A program made the translations under genes and the position numbers. From assembly GCA_013398955.1 (NCBI GenBank), contig VWPU01012707.1, positions 372,001 through 436,000 of the forward strand: DNA of 64,000 bases, in the 5' to 3' direction. This document shows, piece by piece, positions 1 to 14,500 of the stretch. The notes under the pieces were generated by a model that was not told the DNA's origin, ran no database searches, and saw only the letters and a list, made by a program, of their open reading frames with translations. The stretch is from Callaeas wilsoni (Eukaryota; Chordata; Aves; Passeriformes; Callaeidae). Position 1 is the stretch's first letter, and the number at the start of each line of letters is the position of its first letter.

Positions 1-2029
1 CAGCAACAGCATCGCCAAGTATAAGAAAGATCTGGTAGTACTTGAAGTGAGATTGCCAAACAACTCACAGAAAACCATACACAGAACTTTATTTTTTATT
101 ATGATATTTGGAAGCCTTTTCTAATTATAGAAAGAAGGGCTTAAGATATATATTTAAGCTGAATATTCATACAAATCCTAGTGCTAAACTCTGCATCTTT
201 CCACATGTCTCTGATTCATGCAAGGACAGTGCTGTCACCAGTAAGCAGTGCTGCTCAGTAGGGACTTTGTTGGGGTGGCATAAGCACTTGCTGCCAAGCA
301 CGGGGCTTTGCAAATCCTCCTTGAAAGAAGAACCCAAGGAGCAATTGCTAAGTATGGTTTCTGTTTAACTACTAAAATTTGAAGTAAAAAGCTTAAAAAA
401 AAAAAAAAAAAGAGAGAAAGCAAAGGGGAGAATGGATTTGCTGAAAAGAGATGATACAAGCTGAAGGCCAAACATAAATCCTAGTGCTAAATGTCAGAGG
501 GAAAACATGAAGAGAAGCAGCATTAACAGTTGTATTACTGAGGGTAGATAAGGGATTGAATTAAGCCCTGCTTCTCCAGTGGTGGTGAGGGTGTCTTATG
601 CTGATGTGGCTTGTGTAAATGCTTGATGGTTGCCTCCCAGCAGCAGCAGGTCACACCGGCCCTGCCAGGCAAGAAGACTGCTTTCCTCCAGGAGCTACAC
701 CCACAGGTTGTGCCAGTGGGTGGGGCTTTTGCAAAACTCTCCATTCTCTTTATTGCTCCTCTCTGTGTCTTCCCTTTCTGGATTTGTGAGTGAATTTCAG
801 AAATACCAAGATTCAAACAGGAGCCAGAAAGAAATAATTTTTATGTGAATGGGATTCTGCTGGCCTTTTTGGGTTCAATTAAATATATTCAGCTTGACTG
901 TAGTTTTTTCTGGATTACGTCTTTCAATGTCTGACCTAGAGGGAATCAAATGAAAAATATTTGAAAAGTCCAGAGAAGTAGCTGAAAAGTGTTGTGGAAA
1001 TTTGTCATAAATGATACAAAGTATATTTTGCATAAAGAAATTGTAAGAAAAGGAAGACAAAGTTGCATGAATGGTAAACATGCAATTAACAGTAAAGTCA
1101 TTTAAACTCAGTGGTCACTGATGAATATATAAGAATACACACAAACAACAAAAACTTTTAATTGTGTAATGATTATTTGTAACTATTATTGAAGTATCTC
1201 TAGGGTATTTATTATAATCAGATTGTTTAATTTATTAATAACTACTGTATTAAAGTTAATGTAATGTAAGTACATGTTTATCCCTTTTTTCAAGATAATA
1301 TCTGCTAGGTGCTTTCATTATAGCTCAAATATAAACAAATGGTTTCTAGGACAGGTACTAAATATTGCATACTACTCAAATAAATTATTTTATATTTATG
1401 TTTGAGGTAGCAGAATTGCATAACACTTTAATGGCAGATGCAGGACAACAAATTCAACTATCTACAAAACTGTAAAGCTGTATCATATACAGCTATATAC
1501 ATAAGACAGACCAATTAAGGCGTCGTTGCATTTTGGGGGGGGGGCACGGGGGAGTAGAAAAAACCATGTTGTAATCTATAAACTGTGACTATCCACTTTA
1601 CATGGATCTGACAAGCATGACTGTTGACGTTTTAAGAGTTTTCCTTTATTTTTTTTCTTCTTAAGGAATTTTCTCCACACGTGTTGCTAAGAGGCAATAA
1701 TGACTGGATACTTACCAGAGACGAAAGAAGTTGTCAGCTCAGGGGAGGGGTGCAGGGGAGGAGATTTCCCGTGTAGGGAAGAGATACCACGAGATTGGAG
1801 AGCGGGAAAATGGGATTGGGTGCAGCCCCTAGCACTCCCTCTCTCAGCTTTGGAGGAGGCTGGTCAGAGCTGTTGCTTGGGGAAGGGAATTCCCTATCAC
1901 TGCCGTAGTTCAGCCTGATCCTGCTTCTTCTGCCATGGGGTGAGCCTCTGCTCGTGAGAGCAGCGTCTGAACTGGGACCTTATTAACACCCACCTCACTA
2001 ATGGAAGGACTTTTTACCATCTGCCTGCG
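1..2029. other. AT-rich intergenic stretch, no gene seen
   Basis: Stop codons are frequent in all frames and no exon-like segment with flanking splice sites was recognised. A run of about 17 A residues sits near 394-411 and a G-run near 1535-1545. The longest open frames (under 95 codons) look like chance. Confidence 0.6.
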
Positions 2030-2515
2030 TGCCTGAGATCCGGACCCTGCCTCTCGTTGCCCTGCTTGGAGCCGGGCTGCCGCTGCCCCGCCCCGCCGCT
2101 TCTTCAGCGCTGCTTCCAGCCTTCGCTGCACTGTAGCACAGCATTCCCTGCCTGCCGAGACCTCCCGGGGGTTCCCACTGCAGCTCCGGAGTGTGATACA
2201 TCTCCTCCACCACCCCGGGATTTTTGCTCGTCTCTGCCGTCCCAGCTTGCCGCCTCCGAGAGAGTCCCGCTGGGGCCCCGGGCCCGGCTGTCCCTGGGGT
2301 TTGTGCAGCGAGCCCCTCTCCGATCCCGTCCCGTCCCGTCCCGGTCCCGCCGTCCCTCCTGCGCTCTCCCCGAGCTCGCCCCACAGCGCCCCCTGCAGCC
2401 GCGGGGGAACCATCGCACCTGCCCTGCGCACCGGGAGCCACCAGCGCCCCTGCCGGCTGTGACCGGAACTGCGCCAAAGGGGAAAGCGCCTGCGGCCGAG
2501 AAGGCCGTCACTGGC
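2030..2515. promoter_or_regulatory. CpG island, candidate promoter of an unidentified transcript
   Basis: Base composition changes abruptly from AT-rich flank to GC-rich. Counting by eye I find about 44 CpG dinucleotides between 2041 and 2520, roughly one per 11 bp, while the flanks have almost none. GC-box-like CCCCGCCCCGCC lies around 2086-2098, and CCCGT-type short tandem units lie around 2325-2345. Unmethylated islands of this kind usually mark vertebrate promoters. No known first coding exon is recognisable on either strand. Mammalian synteny puts the 5' end of CADPS2 on this side of SLC13A1, but I do not see its coding start. Direction of transcription is unresolved. Confidence 0.7.
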
Positions 2516-5500
2516 TTCTGGTTCTGTTTGTTGTTAATGCCACAGTTGTGGTTTTGCCTTATTGTACATACTGGTAAAGAACTGTTATTCCTATCCTCAT
2601 CTCTTTGCCTCAGAGCCCCTTAATTTCAAAATTATAATAATTTGGAGGGAAGGGGTTCACATTTTCCATTCCAAGGGAGGCTCCTGCCTTCCTTAGTAGA
2701 CATCTGTCTTTCAAACTAAGACAACCAAAGAAGAAAGCGTGAACATGGAATGAGAGGGATGGAAAGAGTTAGTCTGAGAGGCATTTAATTTTCTCTAAGT
2801 TCCATTGAGATAAGAATGTGGATGGAGTACACCCCACAGAAGAGAGCAGCTCAACAGCAGCACTAGAAGCTTCCTCCATACTGCATTTAGCATGAAAACT
2901 GGCTTTTTACCATCGTGACTGTGAGTCATGGCTGTTTGAAAACCGTGGCAGCCCTGCAGAAAGTTTTGGTCAAGTTCTGGGGCAGCAAAAGCTCTCAGCA
3001 CAGATCTCATGAGCTATTTGGAGGCTGCAGTTATTGCAGAAAAAGCACAGGGGAGGCTGCCAGCCTCACAGTCTGCCCCTTGCATGTGGGATAAACACAC
3101 AGGAGGGAACCTGCTACACACAGTTTCTGGTTTCTATCTCTCCAGCCAGGGAGAAGAGATTGTTTCTTGCCTCAGAGAGTCAGAAGGATTAAGTGGACTG
3201 ATACAAGGGTGACTAGAAGTATTTTTCGATGGCACATCTGGTCAGAGTGGGCCAGCAAGGACTAGCAAAAAGGCACTGCATAATAAAGGGGTGGTCTTCT
3301 CTCTCTCATTCGTCAGAAGGACACACAAGGATGTTTTACACAGTGTGTAAAAAAAAGTCACAAACATATCTTGAGTGACTGAAGAGAGGGACAAACTCAC
3401 AGAAGAAGGAGCTTTCAGGGTTGATAGCTGGTGGCAAAGGAAAAAGGCCAGTTTTTGAGAAATGGAAGGATGTAATAGCAAGGCTCATATGCTATGCCCA
3501 CAGCATTTGTGCTGCCCACTGTCTGGACCTCCCTAGATCATTGAGAGGACAATGTCCATCCTGTTTTAGAGAAGGACATGTAAACAGGTACATGTGTGTC
3601 TGTTATGGACTTTTTTAGGGTAACCAAAGCAGATAAGCCAGTGGCAGGTGTGATTGGGTGGCTGGTTCCTGACTGTGTTAAAGTTATCAACTAATACCCG
3701 TTACAGCCAAAAGATGGCTTTGACTTTGAGTTACTTTTAGTCTAATAACTAGCTTCTAGTTTTGATCTCATAGGTCTCTACTTTCCTACCATCATTTCCA
3801 AGAAGATATTTGTCATATAATTTCAGAAAAATGTAGAGTTCATTAAGAATTCTGTTGTTAGTTAAACCACTGAAATAAATTTTCACTATCATGCCATTTC
3901 TTATTGTCATCTTCAGAAAAATATAAAATGAAGTTCAAAATGTTTTTTTAAAAACAATCAGAAATACTTTATAATAATTTATTTTAAAAACTTTTCAAAA
4001 CTTGAGTAGTCTGGGATGAACTATTTTTTGTAAATTGCATGATATTTTCTCTCTTTTGATAGAATTTGGAAGAAAAGGGCTGAAGTTGAAAGCTATATTA
4101 AATGCCAGAAGCATATTCTGGTACTGAATAATAATATTATATATTTGGTGTTAACTTTGGAGAGGCTGTCTGCATTCCACACACATTCCTGAGATTTTGT
4201 TAGATGATTAGATAAATAATTGTGTATATATATACACTTTTAAAAGGTCTTTTGCAATCAACTCCACTATAGCTCCATTCAAACATATCTGTGGTCTTCA
4301 AAATTTGCTTTTTTTCCCTCTTTGAAGTTAAGTACAAAACTGGATCCTACTTGTCTGAAAAACTGCAGAAAATCTTTTTCCTAGCTTACCACAAAACTTC
4401 TTTCATCTTCTTTTCCTCACTTCTTTCTCAAATCTCTTTCAGAGGGTATTTTTTTTTTTCATCTTCTCGACATGATAGGAATACAAAACTCAGTTTAGGG
4501 ACCTAAATTAGAAGTTGGCAGTCTAGGTGTCTCACCAAGAGAAAAAAGCAGAGAACTCCAGAGAATAACGCGGTTCTCTAAATAAGGCTGTAAATTAGTT
4601 GGTTAACCTAATTAGTTAGCCTAAGTTGGTTCTGTAAGTGCTCTACCCTGGTGACTCCTTGACTTCTGGATGAATAAAAAATGTTATGAATACTCATGGA
4701 GCAAACTTTCAACTGCAGTATCCCTTTTGATACTCATGATTTAAAGTTTACAGGCAGGTTTTTATTCACATCCTGTGCACAATAGGAGTTATATGAAAAA
4801 TAACTGGGAGCGTTATGCAGTTTAGAACTTAAAACCTTTTAATCAGAACTAAAATGAATAAAATCTTTAAATATTAGTATTACTTAATTTTCTGTTGTCT
4901 GCGTTATTTTATCCACTTTGCCTTCACCAAAATAAATTGTTTTCTATTTCCTAAGTTCCTATGTTATTATTTATGGAAAGATGAGATCTGAACTGCAGTA
5001 TCAGAGTACTTTCAAATTAGAATTGATTATTAGTGAAATAATTGTCTTGATAATTTGCAACCCTTTTGTCTGTAGTCTATTTATATCACTAACATCACTA
5101 TGCTTGATTGGCAATTTATAGATTTTGAATTGTAGAGAGACGTGATCAAGTAATTTAAACACTTGCATTACTAGAGCTTATAAAAATTTAGAAATTCAGC
5201 AAGTAATTTTGGCACTAAATCAGTTATTTTCTCTTTAATCTACAGTGTCTCTTTTTGAACGATAATTCTAATGTAAAGATATCAAATAATGGAAAATCCA
5301 CTACGGTACCTTCATGGGCTGCATCATTGCTTCTTTCTTACCACAGTGATTTTCTAAAATGGAATGTGTCTTGTCCCTCTGAAAGTACAATTTAATGATT
5401 ACTGGGAAAACATGCATTTACTTTCAGCTGATTGTATATGCTTTTTTTCCAAAGTTGTTTACTTAAAACCCCCACTTATATAGTGTGCAATTCCAACCAA

Positions 5501-8500
5501 TTGCCAACCATTGCTGTTCTAGTTAATTCTAATACTATTTAAGTGAACCTGTCACTCCTACACTGTATTACTGTAAGAGATCACCAGCATAAGTCTGGCA
5601 GTCACGTCAGTTCTCAAGGCAGAGCAGTGTCATAAGTTTCAGTGAAAAAAAAAAATTAAAGAAGAAGGTACTTGATAGTTTGGGGACAACATCAATTAGC
5701 TGTATAAACCTATAACAATTCTTTGAAAACAAAAAATTCTTTCAAAGCAGTAGATGTTGCCTGCAGCTGCATGAGCTTGGAGCCTGCTCTCCCATTCTGC
5801 ACTGACACTGGACAGCATCCCACTACTGCACTTGGGATGAGGAAGAGTGTCCCCTGCACTGGTGAGCTGGGTTTTTTCAGCAGAATATGAAAGTACAGCG
5901 TAAGTTCCAGCTACAGCTGAGACTCCGTGGCTCCCAGTTACCCTCCAAGCCCAGGACTAGCCACTGGGATGCAGATGTCACCTACACAATTCCCTTATCT
6001 GCACTTGATGCTGGAAGTCACAACGTGCCAGGTATGCAAAAGCAGCTGTCGTCCTTGAAGACTATTAGGTATAATTGCCAAGTTTTCTCATTCTTTCTAT
6101 TCTGAGAGTGCTAAACTCCCTATTCTTTCAAATAACCACTGAGGCAATGACACAGGGGCAATGTCTTTGTGAACCAAAAGAGCACTTTCTATGTGCAATG
6201 CATCTTAGTTCTGGATCTCATGGTCTATTCTTTCCATTTTATGTTTCACTAAAGATACATTTTCTGCTAGTTGAATCCAATGGTGAATTTTACTGATGCA
6301 CAAGCCAAAGTGAACTTACATCTCTATGATTTTATCTATATGGTCTATCAGGCTGTCTATAAAACCTATTTGCTTCTATGGTCCCTGTCACACAATGTTG
6401 TCAACAGAAAAAAAATTGAGGGCAGAATTTCTTTTACTATTGGGAACTATAACATAGGATAATTCAGAAGTCGCAATAAAACTTCATGGACGTTCTCTGA
6501 AATGTGCTGGTGGTTTATTGCTGTCTAAAGAATATCAGTTTTCTCCTGTCCCCTGAGTAAGCAGATGGGACTCTGAATACTGAAAAAAATGGATTATTTA
6601 GATTTAAAAGAGGCTATAGTGAATAAGAGGGTGTTACAGCACAGCTTGATAGTGCTCCAAGCTGAAAGGGAGGGGAGAATGTAGTTGTCCTATGAGTATT
6701 TCTGACTTATACGGCCCCTTAGGCAGTGCTAATAGGGAGGAAAACGGGTACAGCTCTCTTTTGTTCACCTCTTTCAGAATAAGAAATGCAAAGGCAGTGC
6801 AGCATAACCATGACAAAGCCTCAGTGGTGGTTACAGAGTTAAGGACAGAAATGCTGTTTCCAGGAGTGGGTTATCTAGTCTAACCTCATGGTATCTGCTG
6901 GCATGAACATTTTATTACAGCTGGTAAAACTACAATGACTTCCTTTTCCCTCAGCCTCATTATTATTTGAGAGATGTGGTGGGAGGAAATGCGAACAGAA
7001 GCAATCTTGCTTTCATGCTTCTAACTTGACACAAGCGCTGTTCCACAAGGTCTGGCTGGTGGAAAGATTGGAATTGTCTTTAAATGACAGTTCTTATCTC
7101 TAATATCAGAGAGCAGGGTTTTTCTCTCTCTCATTCTCTCTCCTCAGTAATTTCAGAATTGATTTGCCACAGAAGGTAGTAATCCAGGAAGCCTCCCTAC
7201 TTTCTGATATCATCTTCAGGATCATTCCTTAGATATGTCTTTTGTTCTGACAATCTGCATATTAGATCAGCTAGCTGCTTTTGCTGTGGTTTAATGACAG
7301 AAGGAAAAAGCAGCATCTGTTTTCTGCTGGGGATGTGCTGTGGTGTCTCTTGACATGCAGATAGATCCCATCAGTGACTCCACAGGGCAGCCCAGCAAAT
7401 CCTCTCCAACTAAACTGAGGAGCCTGAAAAACATCCAATAGGGAAGCCTGAGCCTGTTTTTCAGGCGGGAGCACCCTGGGGTTTCTCTCTGTCGCAGAGC
7501 TGGGACATAGTTAGTGTGTTCCAGCAGCTCCTGGGCTCTCTGCTCTGGATGTAGTCAAGAAGCCTGTGATCGGATGAATGACTGTCACTTCAAAAACAAG
7601 AAAAACTGAGAGGATTTTGAGTATTTCTTTATCCATTTTTTATTTTAAACTTTGCTTTTAAATAATTGATTTATATTGCATAACATGACTCATTCTCTTG
7701 GTGCAAGGTTAGACCATCTGATTATCAAGCTTATTGCTATGTTGGACTTTAGATCCCCAAGGGTCTTCATCTGCCAATAATCTTAATTGCAATTCACTGT
7801 AATTGACATCTTACCTATTTTCTCTAATTCTTTCCACTTTGAAAATTCAAAATGCTGGCAAGGAAGCTCTAGTATTTGGTGAATGTAATAATTTAGGAGG
7901 AATTGGCAGTCACTTAATTTTCAAACTTTTTTTCCTTTAGTTAAAACTGCAGTTAAGCTTTTGGTGAGGCACAAAAATAAAACTTAACCATAACCAGACC
8001 TAGGGTGGAATCTAGGGTTGGGTTTAGTTATTATTCTGAATCAGCAGCTTTTGAGAGACAGGTTCCTCTCCAGGAGCTCCTGCTATCAACCTCTGATCCT
8101 CTTTCTGGCATATGTCACCCTGTTAAACCTTCTTTCACAGTCAAATATTTATCCGATTTCCAAACTCTGTAGTCTAGAAGAAAAAAAATGAATAATACTT
8201 TATTCTCCTGTGAATTTTAGTTGATCTATCACTTAAATTAATGACATCTTGGTTGTGCCAGCCTCTGCTCAGTTGAACCTTTGTGCCAATCATTTGGAGC
8301 AGCATGCTGGCTATGGTTTAGTGCTCCTCTATTCTTCACTGTGAATTCACACATGGTAGCACTGAACATATAGTCTGAAAACCATACACTCAGAAATCGT
8401 GTGATAGAAATATGTACAAGGTCAAACAAAACTGTGGGGTGCTTCATGCCATGCCTAATTAGACCAGAACTCCTTGCTCTGGAATATTGTGGATGTTTGA

Positions 8501-11500
8501 AAAGGGTTCAAGATGAGTGTGTGTTGGTTCATGGTAGAAAAGCACAGCAAGAGTTATTAGACATCGGGAAGATGCCTTTAATGAACTACAGAAAATTTCC
8601 ATTCTCTCTAATGAAGTTCAGCAGGATATTCTGCTATATACTTTTTCCTAGGCTTTTTCTTTCAGGTACTCTTGCAGGTTCCTCAAGCCCTGGTCATTCT
8701 CTGTGGAGCTAGAAAGAGTCCAGGAAAAAAATAAGGAAGACGACTGAGAACGATCAGGGAAACAGTATTGTGTTACAGCGTTTTTTTACAAGGAGTCATG
8801 ATAGAGCACTGCACCAAACTAACTTTGAAGTTTTATGTGGTAATTTTCACTAGTGTTACAGTAACAGATAAAATCCCTCACATGACTGAAGGAGAGGAAT
8901 GCGAGTGAGCAATACACTGATCGGGACAAGGGAATAAAGAGGAAGCTGACTCAGAATCAGCCATATTCAGAGAAAGGGTGGGCTTTGCTCCTTTTCTGAG
9001 AAGGGAGGGTTGTTTTTCTTGATAGGGGCATAGAGAAGAGAAAAAAAATAATATTTTAAGAAGATGTTAAGGGAATTGTAAGCTTGTGCTTAAAGGAAGC
9101 TTAAGTTTAATCTATAAGCATCCGTTATTACTGTAGAAAGGTTGGGGTGAGGAGAGGGATCAGTACTGCCTCATGGTAGTTTGTGCAGTAGAGGTGTGTG
9201 TTTGTGTGTTTACATACATTGCTTATCTACTGTGACAGCATATGCATATATAGAGATATATGTATGCTTGTGTATGCATTGTATTGCACTTGATGTACAA
9301 AATCAAATGCCATGAGAAAATATCCAAGATGGACTGGATCTGAGGTGAAGCCTGGTGGCTTGTCTCTAACATGAGCTATGCAATAGGCTTGAGAGAGAGA
9401 CCAAGGCACATAGTGTTGGCAGGAAGAGGATCATATTCCTTCCATCATGCCAAGGTCTGCCTGATCTGTGGAAAAATAGAGACTGGATAAGCCTTCAGGG
9501 ATAAAATTTAACATCCCTTCTTGCATTTCTATTTTTTTGTGATGACATTTCTTGGTATTATTGCGAATAATGCCTACTGTGTTTTTAAAGGCTTTGTCCT
9601 GTAGTCTCATAGGGAGATGGTTTCAGTGCAGGGCTTGACAAGGCTGGCAAAATGAGAGTAACCTGTCCTTGGTAAGGGAGGGTCAGAGAGATAAGGCACA
9701 ACAGTCTTGTAAAATGGAAAATTCTTGCTAGTTTCTACAGATGAAAAACACTGGCTCTGTAACCATAGAAACATGATGGGCCAAGGATGATGTTGAACTT
9801 CTGATGAATTTCTTTTGTTTAGAACAAAATGCTGTTTGGAGGAAGAGATATAGTGTAGAAAAGGTGAAGTAATAACAGTATTTTACTTTCTGTACTCCCT
9901 TCCTTCTTAGGTTTTGGAATACTTTTGGAATACTTTGGAATACTTATATAGTTCTTATTATTCCACTTTACAGGACAGTAAAAACATAGCCAGGGAAGAA
10001 AGGATCAGTTCCCTGAAGTCACAGTGTAGAAATAGGAATAAATCCCAACTCTTCTCAGGTTAATCAGGTATGAAATAATAGAAATAACTAAAATGCCTGC
10101 AAACAGCTTTTTGCATGATCCAGTGAAATTCACTTGAGATGGGACATGATTTCCTGCCAGAAAGACAATATAGTCAGCCTTGCTTTTTGGTTATGTGTGT
10201 ACAATTGGAGATGTGTTATACACCTCTGAACTACCAGCTCTAATATAGCCAATCTCTGTACAACTGCTCTGATTTCTTGCCTAAGCTAAAGGCTTCACTT
10301 TCTACTTCAATAACATTTTGCCTGTGATATCCCACATATATAGATATATTTGGGCTAGTTTGATGTCCCTACCCTGCTTCAGTCACACCATTAATAGCAC
10401 AGAGATGTACCTTGAATCTTTCACTCTGTCCATGACAAAAAAAGAGACATGCTAAAAATCCAAACATGCATTTTTCCAACAGTATTTTGGGTAGTAACTC
10501 CTAAATACTCACTGAAGATTTAGGATAATATTCTGCTCTCCCATAAAAATAATAAACTCTATTTACTTGGGTTTTTTTTAGTATAAATGAGGAAAAATGT
10601 TTTCAATAGAAAATTGATGATAACAGGAACACAATGAGTTAGTCTGAGCAAGAAGGGGAGATTTGTAGAAAGCTTGCTAAATGTCAGTTGTCCTACATGT
10701 TGATGTGAAGCAGAAGTCTCACCAACAGGAAAAAATAGATGTCAGCCTTAGTGAGCGCTGGAGATCATATACTGCAACTGCCGAAAATAAATGGAACACA
10801 AATGTGTTGCTTGGAATTATTTGCCAGGAATTTGATCTATATCCAATTTCTGAAAATACCAGCAGTGCAAAGGCATTTTCTTTCTAAACCCCTAGTAACT
10901 GCACTTAATCTGTGTAAGAAACTCATTCTGTGAAAGAAAATGTTGGTCAATGTAAGACTGTAAACAGCCCTCTTCCCAAGATGAAAGAATACATGCATAT
11001 GCATAAATATTAAGGGTACTCACCAAGCATCCACAGATATGACATAGGCTGTGATAGCAATTAATGATATGGCAATTACAGAAGTAAATAACGAGCTTAA
11101 ATGACACACTAAGTAGCCTTTCAGAGAGTGAAGGAACTAATTTCTCATGCATTCAGGTTAAAAGGGAGACCTTTTTCTGTTGGAGTCATGCCTACTTGAA
11201 AGAGTAACAGTGGATAGTAATTTGTGCTCCTGACAAGTTGAGGCACCCTCTCGGACCTTAGCTCTGGGAAGGCAGCAGACCTTTCCTGACTGCAGGTGTG
11301 TGCCTCAGAGTCCCTTAGCAGAGTGACCCAGATCTAGCACTCCATGAGATAAGGTTCAGGTGCCAAAGGCAAGAGAACTTTTACAGCCAAAATAGAAACA
11401 ATATGGTGAATTTTAGGTTCAGCAGCTGCTCACTTTGGATCATTTGATCTTAAGTACTGGATTGTGCCTTATGGCCATTTTAAACACTGTCCTGCAGGAC

Positions 11501-14500
11501 TGTGGGGTTTTTATCTCACATTTAACATCCGTGGTTTTGTTACTGCTTTGTCACATTTTCTTGAGGTGTTATAGTTACTGAAATTATTAATAGCTGAAGA
11601 ATCAAACAGAATTTCAAACATTTTTTTCATATTCAGTCTTTCAGTAGAGATCAGGGGTGTCAGGCCATTTGGATTGTATGCGGTATACTCTGGGTTTTTT
11701 TGGTCCTAGTTTTAAACAGTTGGATTCTGCATCTGGGAAGAAATAGATTTATTATTTTCTTAAAACTCCATATGCCTGTCACACTCTCTTTGAAATGCTA
11801 ATCGAAATAGGACCGAGAATTCATTTTCTATTCTGATAGGCGAATAATTAAATCAGCCTGTCTATCCCTCTTCAGCCTCTGAGCTGTCCAGTAGCCATGA
11901 TGATTTGGCAATGAAATATGATTTTGGAGGAGACATCTGATCTTGGGAGAGTTTTCCTTTGTACAGACACACATGTGAATCTTCACGTAACAAAGAGAAT
12001 TAGTTCTGAGTACTGCATGTAGCAAAGAGGCTGATTAATTCTTTTGTGATAAAAGAGTTAAACTTCTGTAAATAAAGTGTTGTTTATATTCTCTCAGGCA
12101 CGAAAGTATCACTCTGTCTTTTCTTTATCAGGTCTGTGAACGTTTATTTCCCAGGGTACATCAGATGTCCACCCTGACCCAGCATCTTGGCTCACAGGTG
12201 ATATTTGCTCAAGATAGTGAATATTTTCTACTGCTTTCTAAGAGACTTTCCTTGCTTTTGCATAATGCCCAGAGTTTAGGCAACAGTTCTTAAAAAAAAA
12301 TTCTTTTTTTTTAATGAGGAACATAGGTAGTCGATGCCAGATTTCAAACAGAATATAGAAAAATAAACTGGTCATAAGAGTATGAATGAGTTTCACCTAG
12401 GGAATGCCACGTGAGACAATTTAAATTCTGAGCTTAACCGCAGAACTGGACTTTGAATTGTGTCAGAGCAGGGAATTCCCCTTCCTGTTAAGACACTGCA
12501 AGGGTAAAGAAGGAGCTTGTTTGAAAAACTAAGTGTCTTTCAATAATAAAAGTAACTGCCCCTTGAAAATGTAAATTAATTTAAGATAGTTGCTATGAGT
12601 TTAGAAATGATCAGCAATATGACGAGTGTGTGTGTCAGTGTGTAGGTGTAGGAGGCAGGCAGAAAGGGGACAATGAGGCGTAATTCACACTCAGAAATGT
12701 CGGTCTGGAGTGGGCCAATAGACTAATAAGTTTGACTCTCCTCCATCTTTTTTACTTCATCTTACTAAGTGCAAGCACACAAAAAAATCTTAAACTCTGT
12801 AACAAATTTAAGGCTTCTAGTAGAAAAGATATAAAATATGAAAAATGTGGACTGTGCCAAGGAAAGCGTGCAGGAATGCCCAAGCAAGCTTCCAGTGTCA
12901 TGCCTCCCATCATCTCTGTTTACTTGGTATATATCTGTCAGAAATATGAGGAAATACAGTTTAAATATGGGAGGCTTTTTAAAAAGATCTGTGTTAAAGT
13001 ATAGACCAGGAAACATTTCTATACATTTCCTTTAGATTAGCATCTTGTAGATCAACATCTACAAAAAGCCATGCTTTATTTAGAAGTTTATATGGTTAAT
13101 CTCAGCCATGGCGCTGATAATTTTCTACAGAAAATTTTTGCAGAAAGTCTTTTGGCCTGCTGACTTATTTTGCATGAATTTTCAGATGCTTGAAATTTCT
13201 GTTCAGTTGTGTCTCTTTATAGTTTGCAAACATACAAAGTATTATGTCTAGATTATTCAGTATCTGATGCATCATGCTTCCTCCAGTCCATCAGTGCTTT
13301 CATTTTCCAGTGCATAGGCTAGTTTCACATAACGTTTCCCAGTAAAAAGAAAACCCATTAAAAATGTTTTTATTGTTTGTAGCAGACTCTCTTATCTAAT
13401 TTCATCAGCCTTATTAATCCTGCCTACCTTATTAACCCAATCAGGATGTGGCCATTTTTTTTCTCCTCTTTCCTGTTTTCTCCTCTTATCTGTAAATATT
13501 ATTAAGGAGAGTGTATTTAGTTGGTTCAGTTTTGCTCTGAAATTTTTGAACTCCGAAAAGATTTACGTAAAGTTAATCTTTTATAGCTCTCCTCTTGATT
13601 TCAGATCTTGGCATTTAGAATCAATTTGATGTTTAATGCTCTTAAAAAGAGCAGGATTGCTTTCAAAAAGAACAGTATTATGAAGCAAGGCAATGGCTTC
13701 AAAGCTATTATGACAGCATCCATAATCCAGGGGCAATTTCAGTTTGCTTATATTGGAAGCATTTTAGTACATTGGAAGTTGTAATAAAACTCTTTCATTT
13801 GTGAATAATCATATCTAGAGCTACATGAAGATCTAATAATTTCTGCAGAGATGAGTAAGTAGTATACACAGCTGTGTTTAACCAGCACCATGGGTTAAGC
13901 AAGTACATGAGAGGAATACTTTGAACCATCATAACAATTGGAGAAAGGTACTCTCATCTTGGTCCTATCTATTCTCAAAATAAAACAAACACACATGAGA
14001 AATTGTCTGGTTTTACTTAGGTGACCAAACCTTAGACTTCTGATTCTAAGCTGGATACCCTACACTGCCTTAATAATCTACATGACAAGCATGCAACCAG
14101 AGCAATTCAGCGTATTCTGAGATAGATCTCTAGTATAAACCTGATAAATCATCAACAGGACGTTTGTCTTTCAATCCCTTAATTAGAAACAGAGCACAAC
14201 ATTAGTAAAGGCTTAGGCATCTAATGTAGACATGTCACAAATAAATGAAATAAACTTTACCCCTATTGAACAGATTTATGAAAATTGCTTTTTACATCTA
14301 GGTCTCTGATATACAGTATATCCTCCAAATCTATGTCTTTTAAGGATCTTCTGAAGATCAGTGAGGGAATTCATGTTTAGTATCTTAGTCTAAGGACGCT
14401 TTAAATCACCATGTACCCAAGTATAAGCTTTTAAATTTAGAACAAATGAAGTCTTAAATCATAAAGGCATTAGTGATTTGTCTGACATTCCTATTCCTAG

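Noticed and set aside
1910..2511. First coding exon of CADPS2 in the CpG island
   Set aside because: Expected from mammalian synteny, but I see no Ser/Glu-rich CADPS2-type N-terminus on the minus strand, so I do not call it.
1910..2623. Several overlapping open frames of 89-188 codons on both strands
   Set aside because: They coincide with the CpG island, where stop codons are rare because of GC content. The translations are Arg/Pro/Ala/Gly-rich in every frame and match no family I recognise.
9239..9267. AT-rich imperfect palindrome CATATGCATATATAGAGATATATGTATG
   Set aside because: Low-complexity alternating purine/pyrimidine DNA. Imperfect symmetry of this kind is common by chance.
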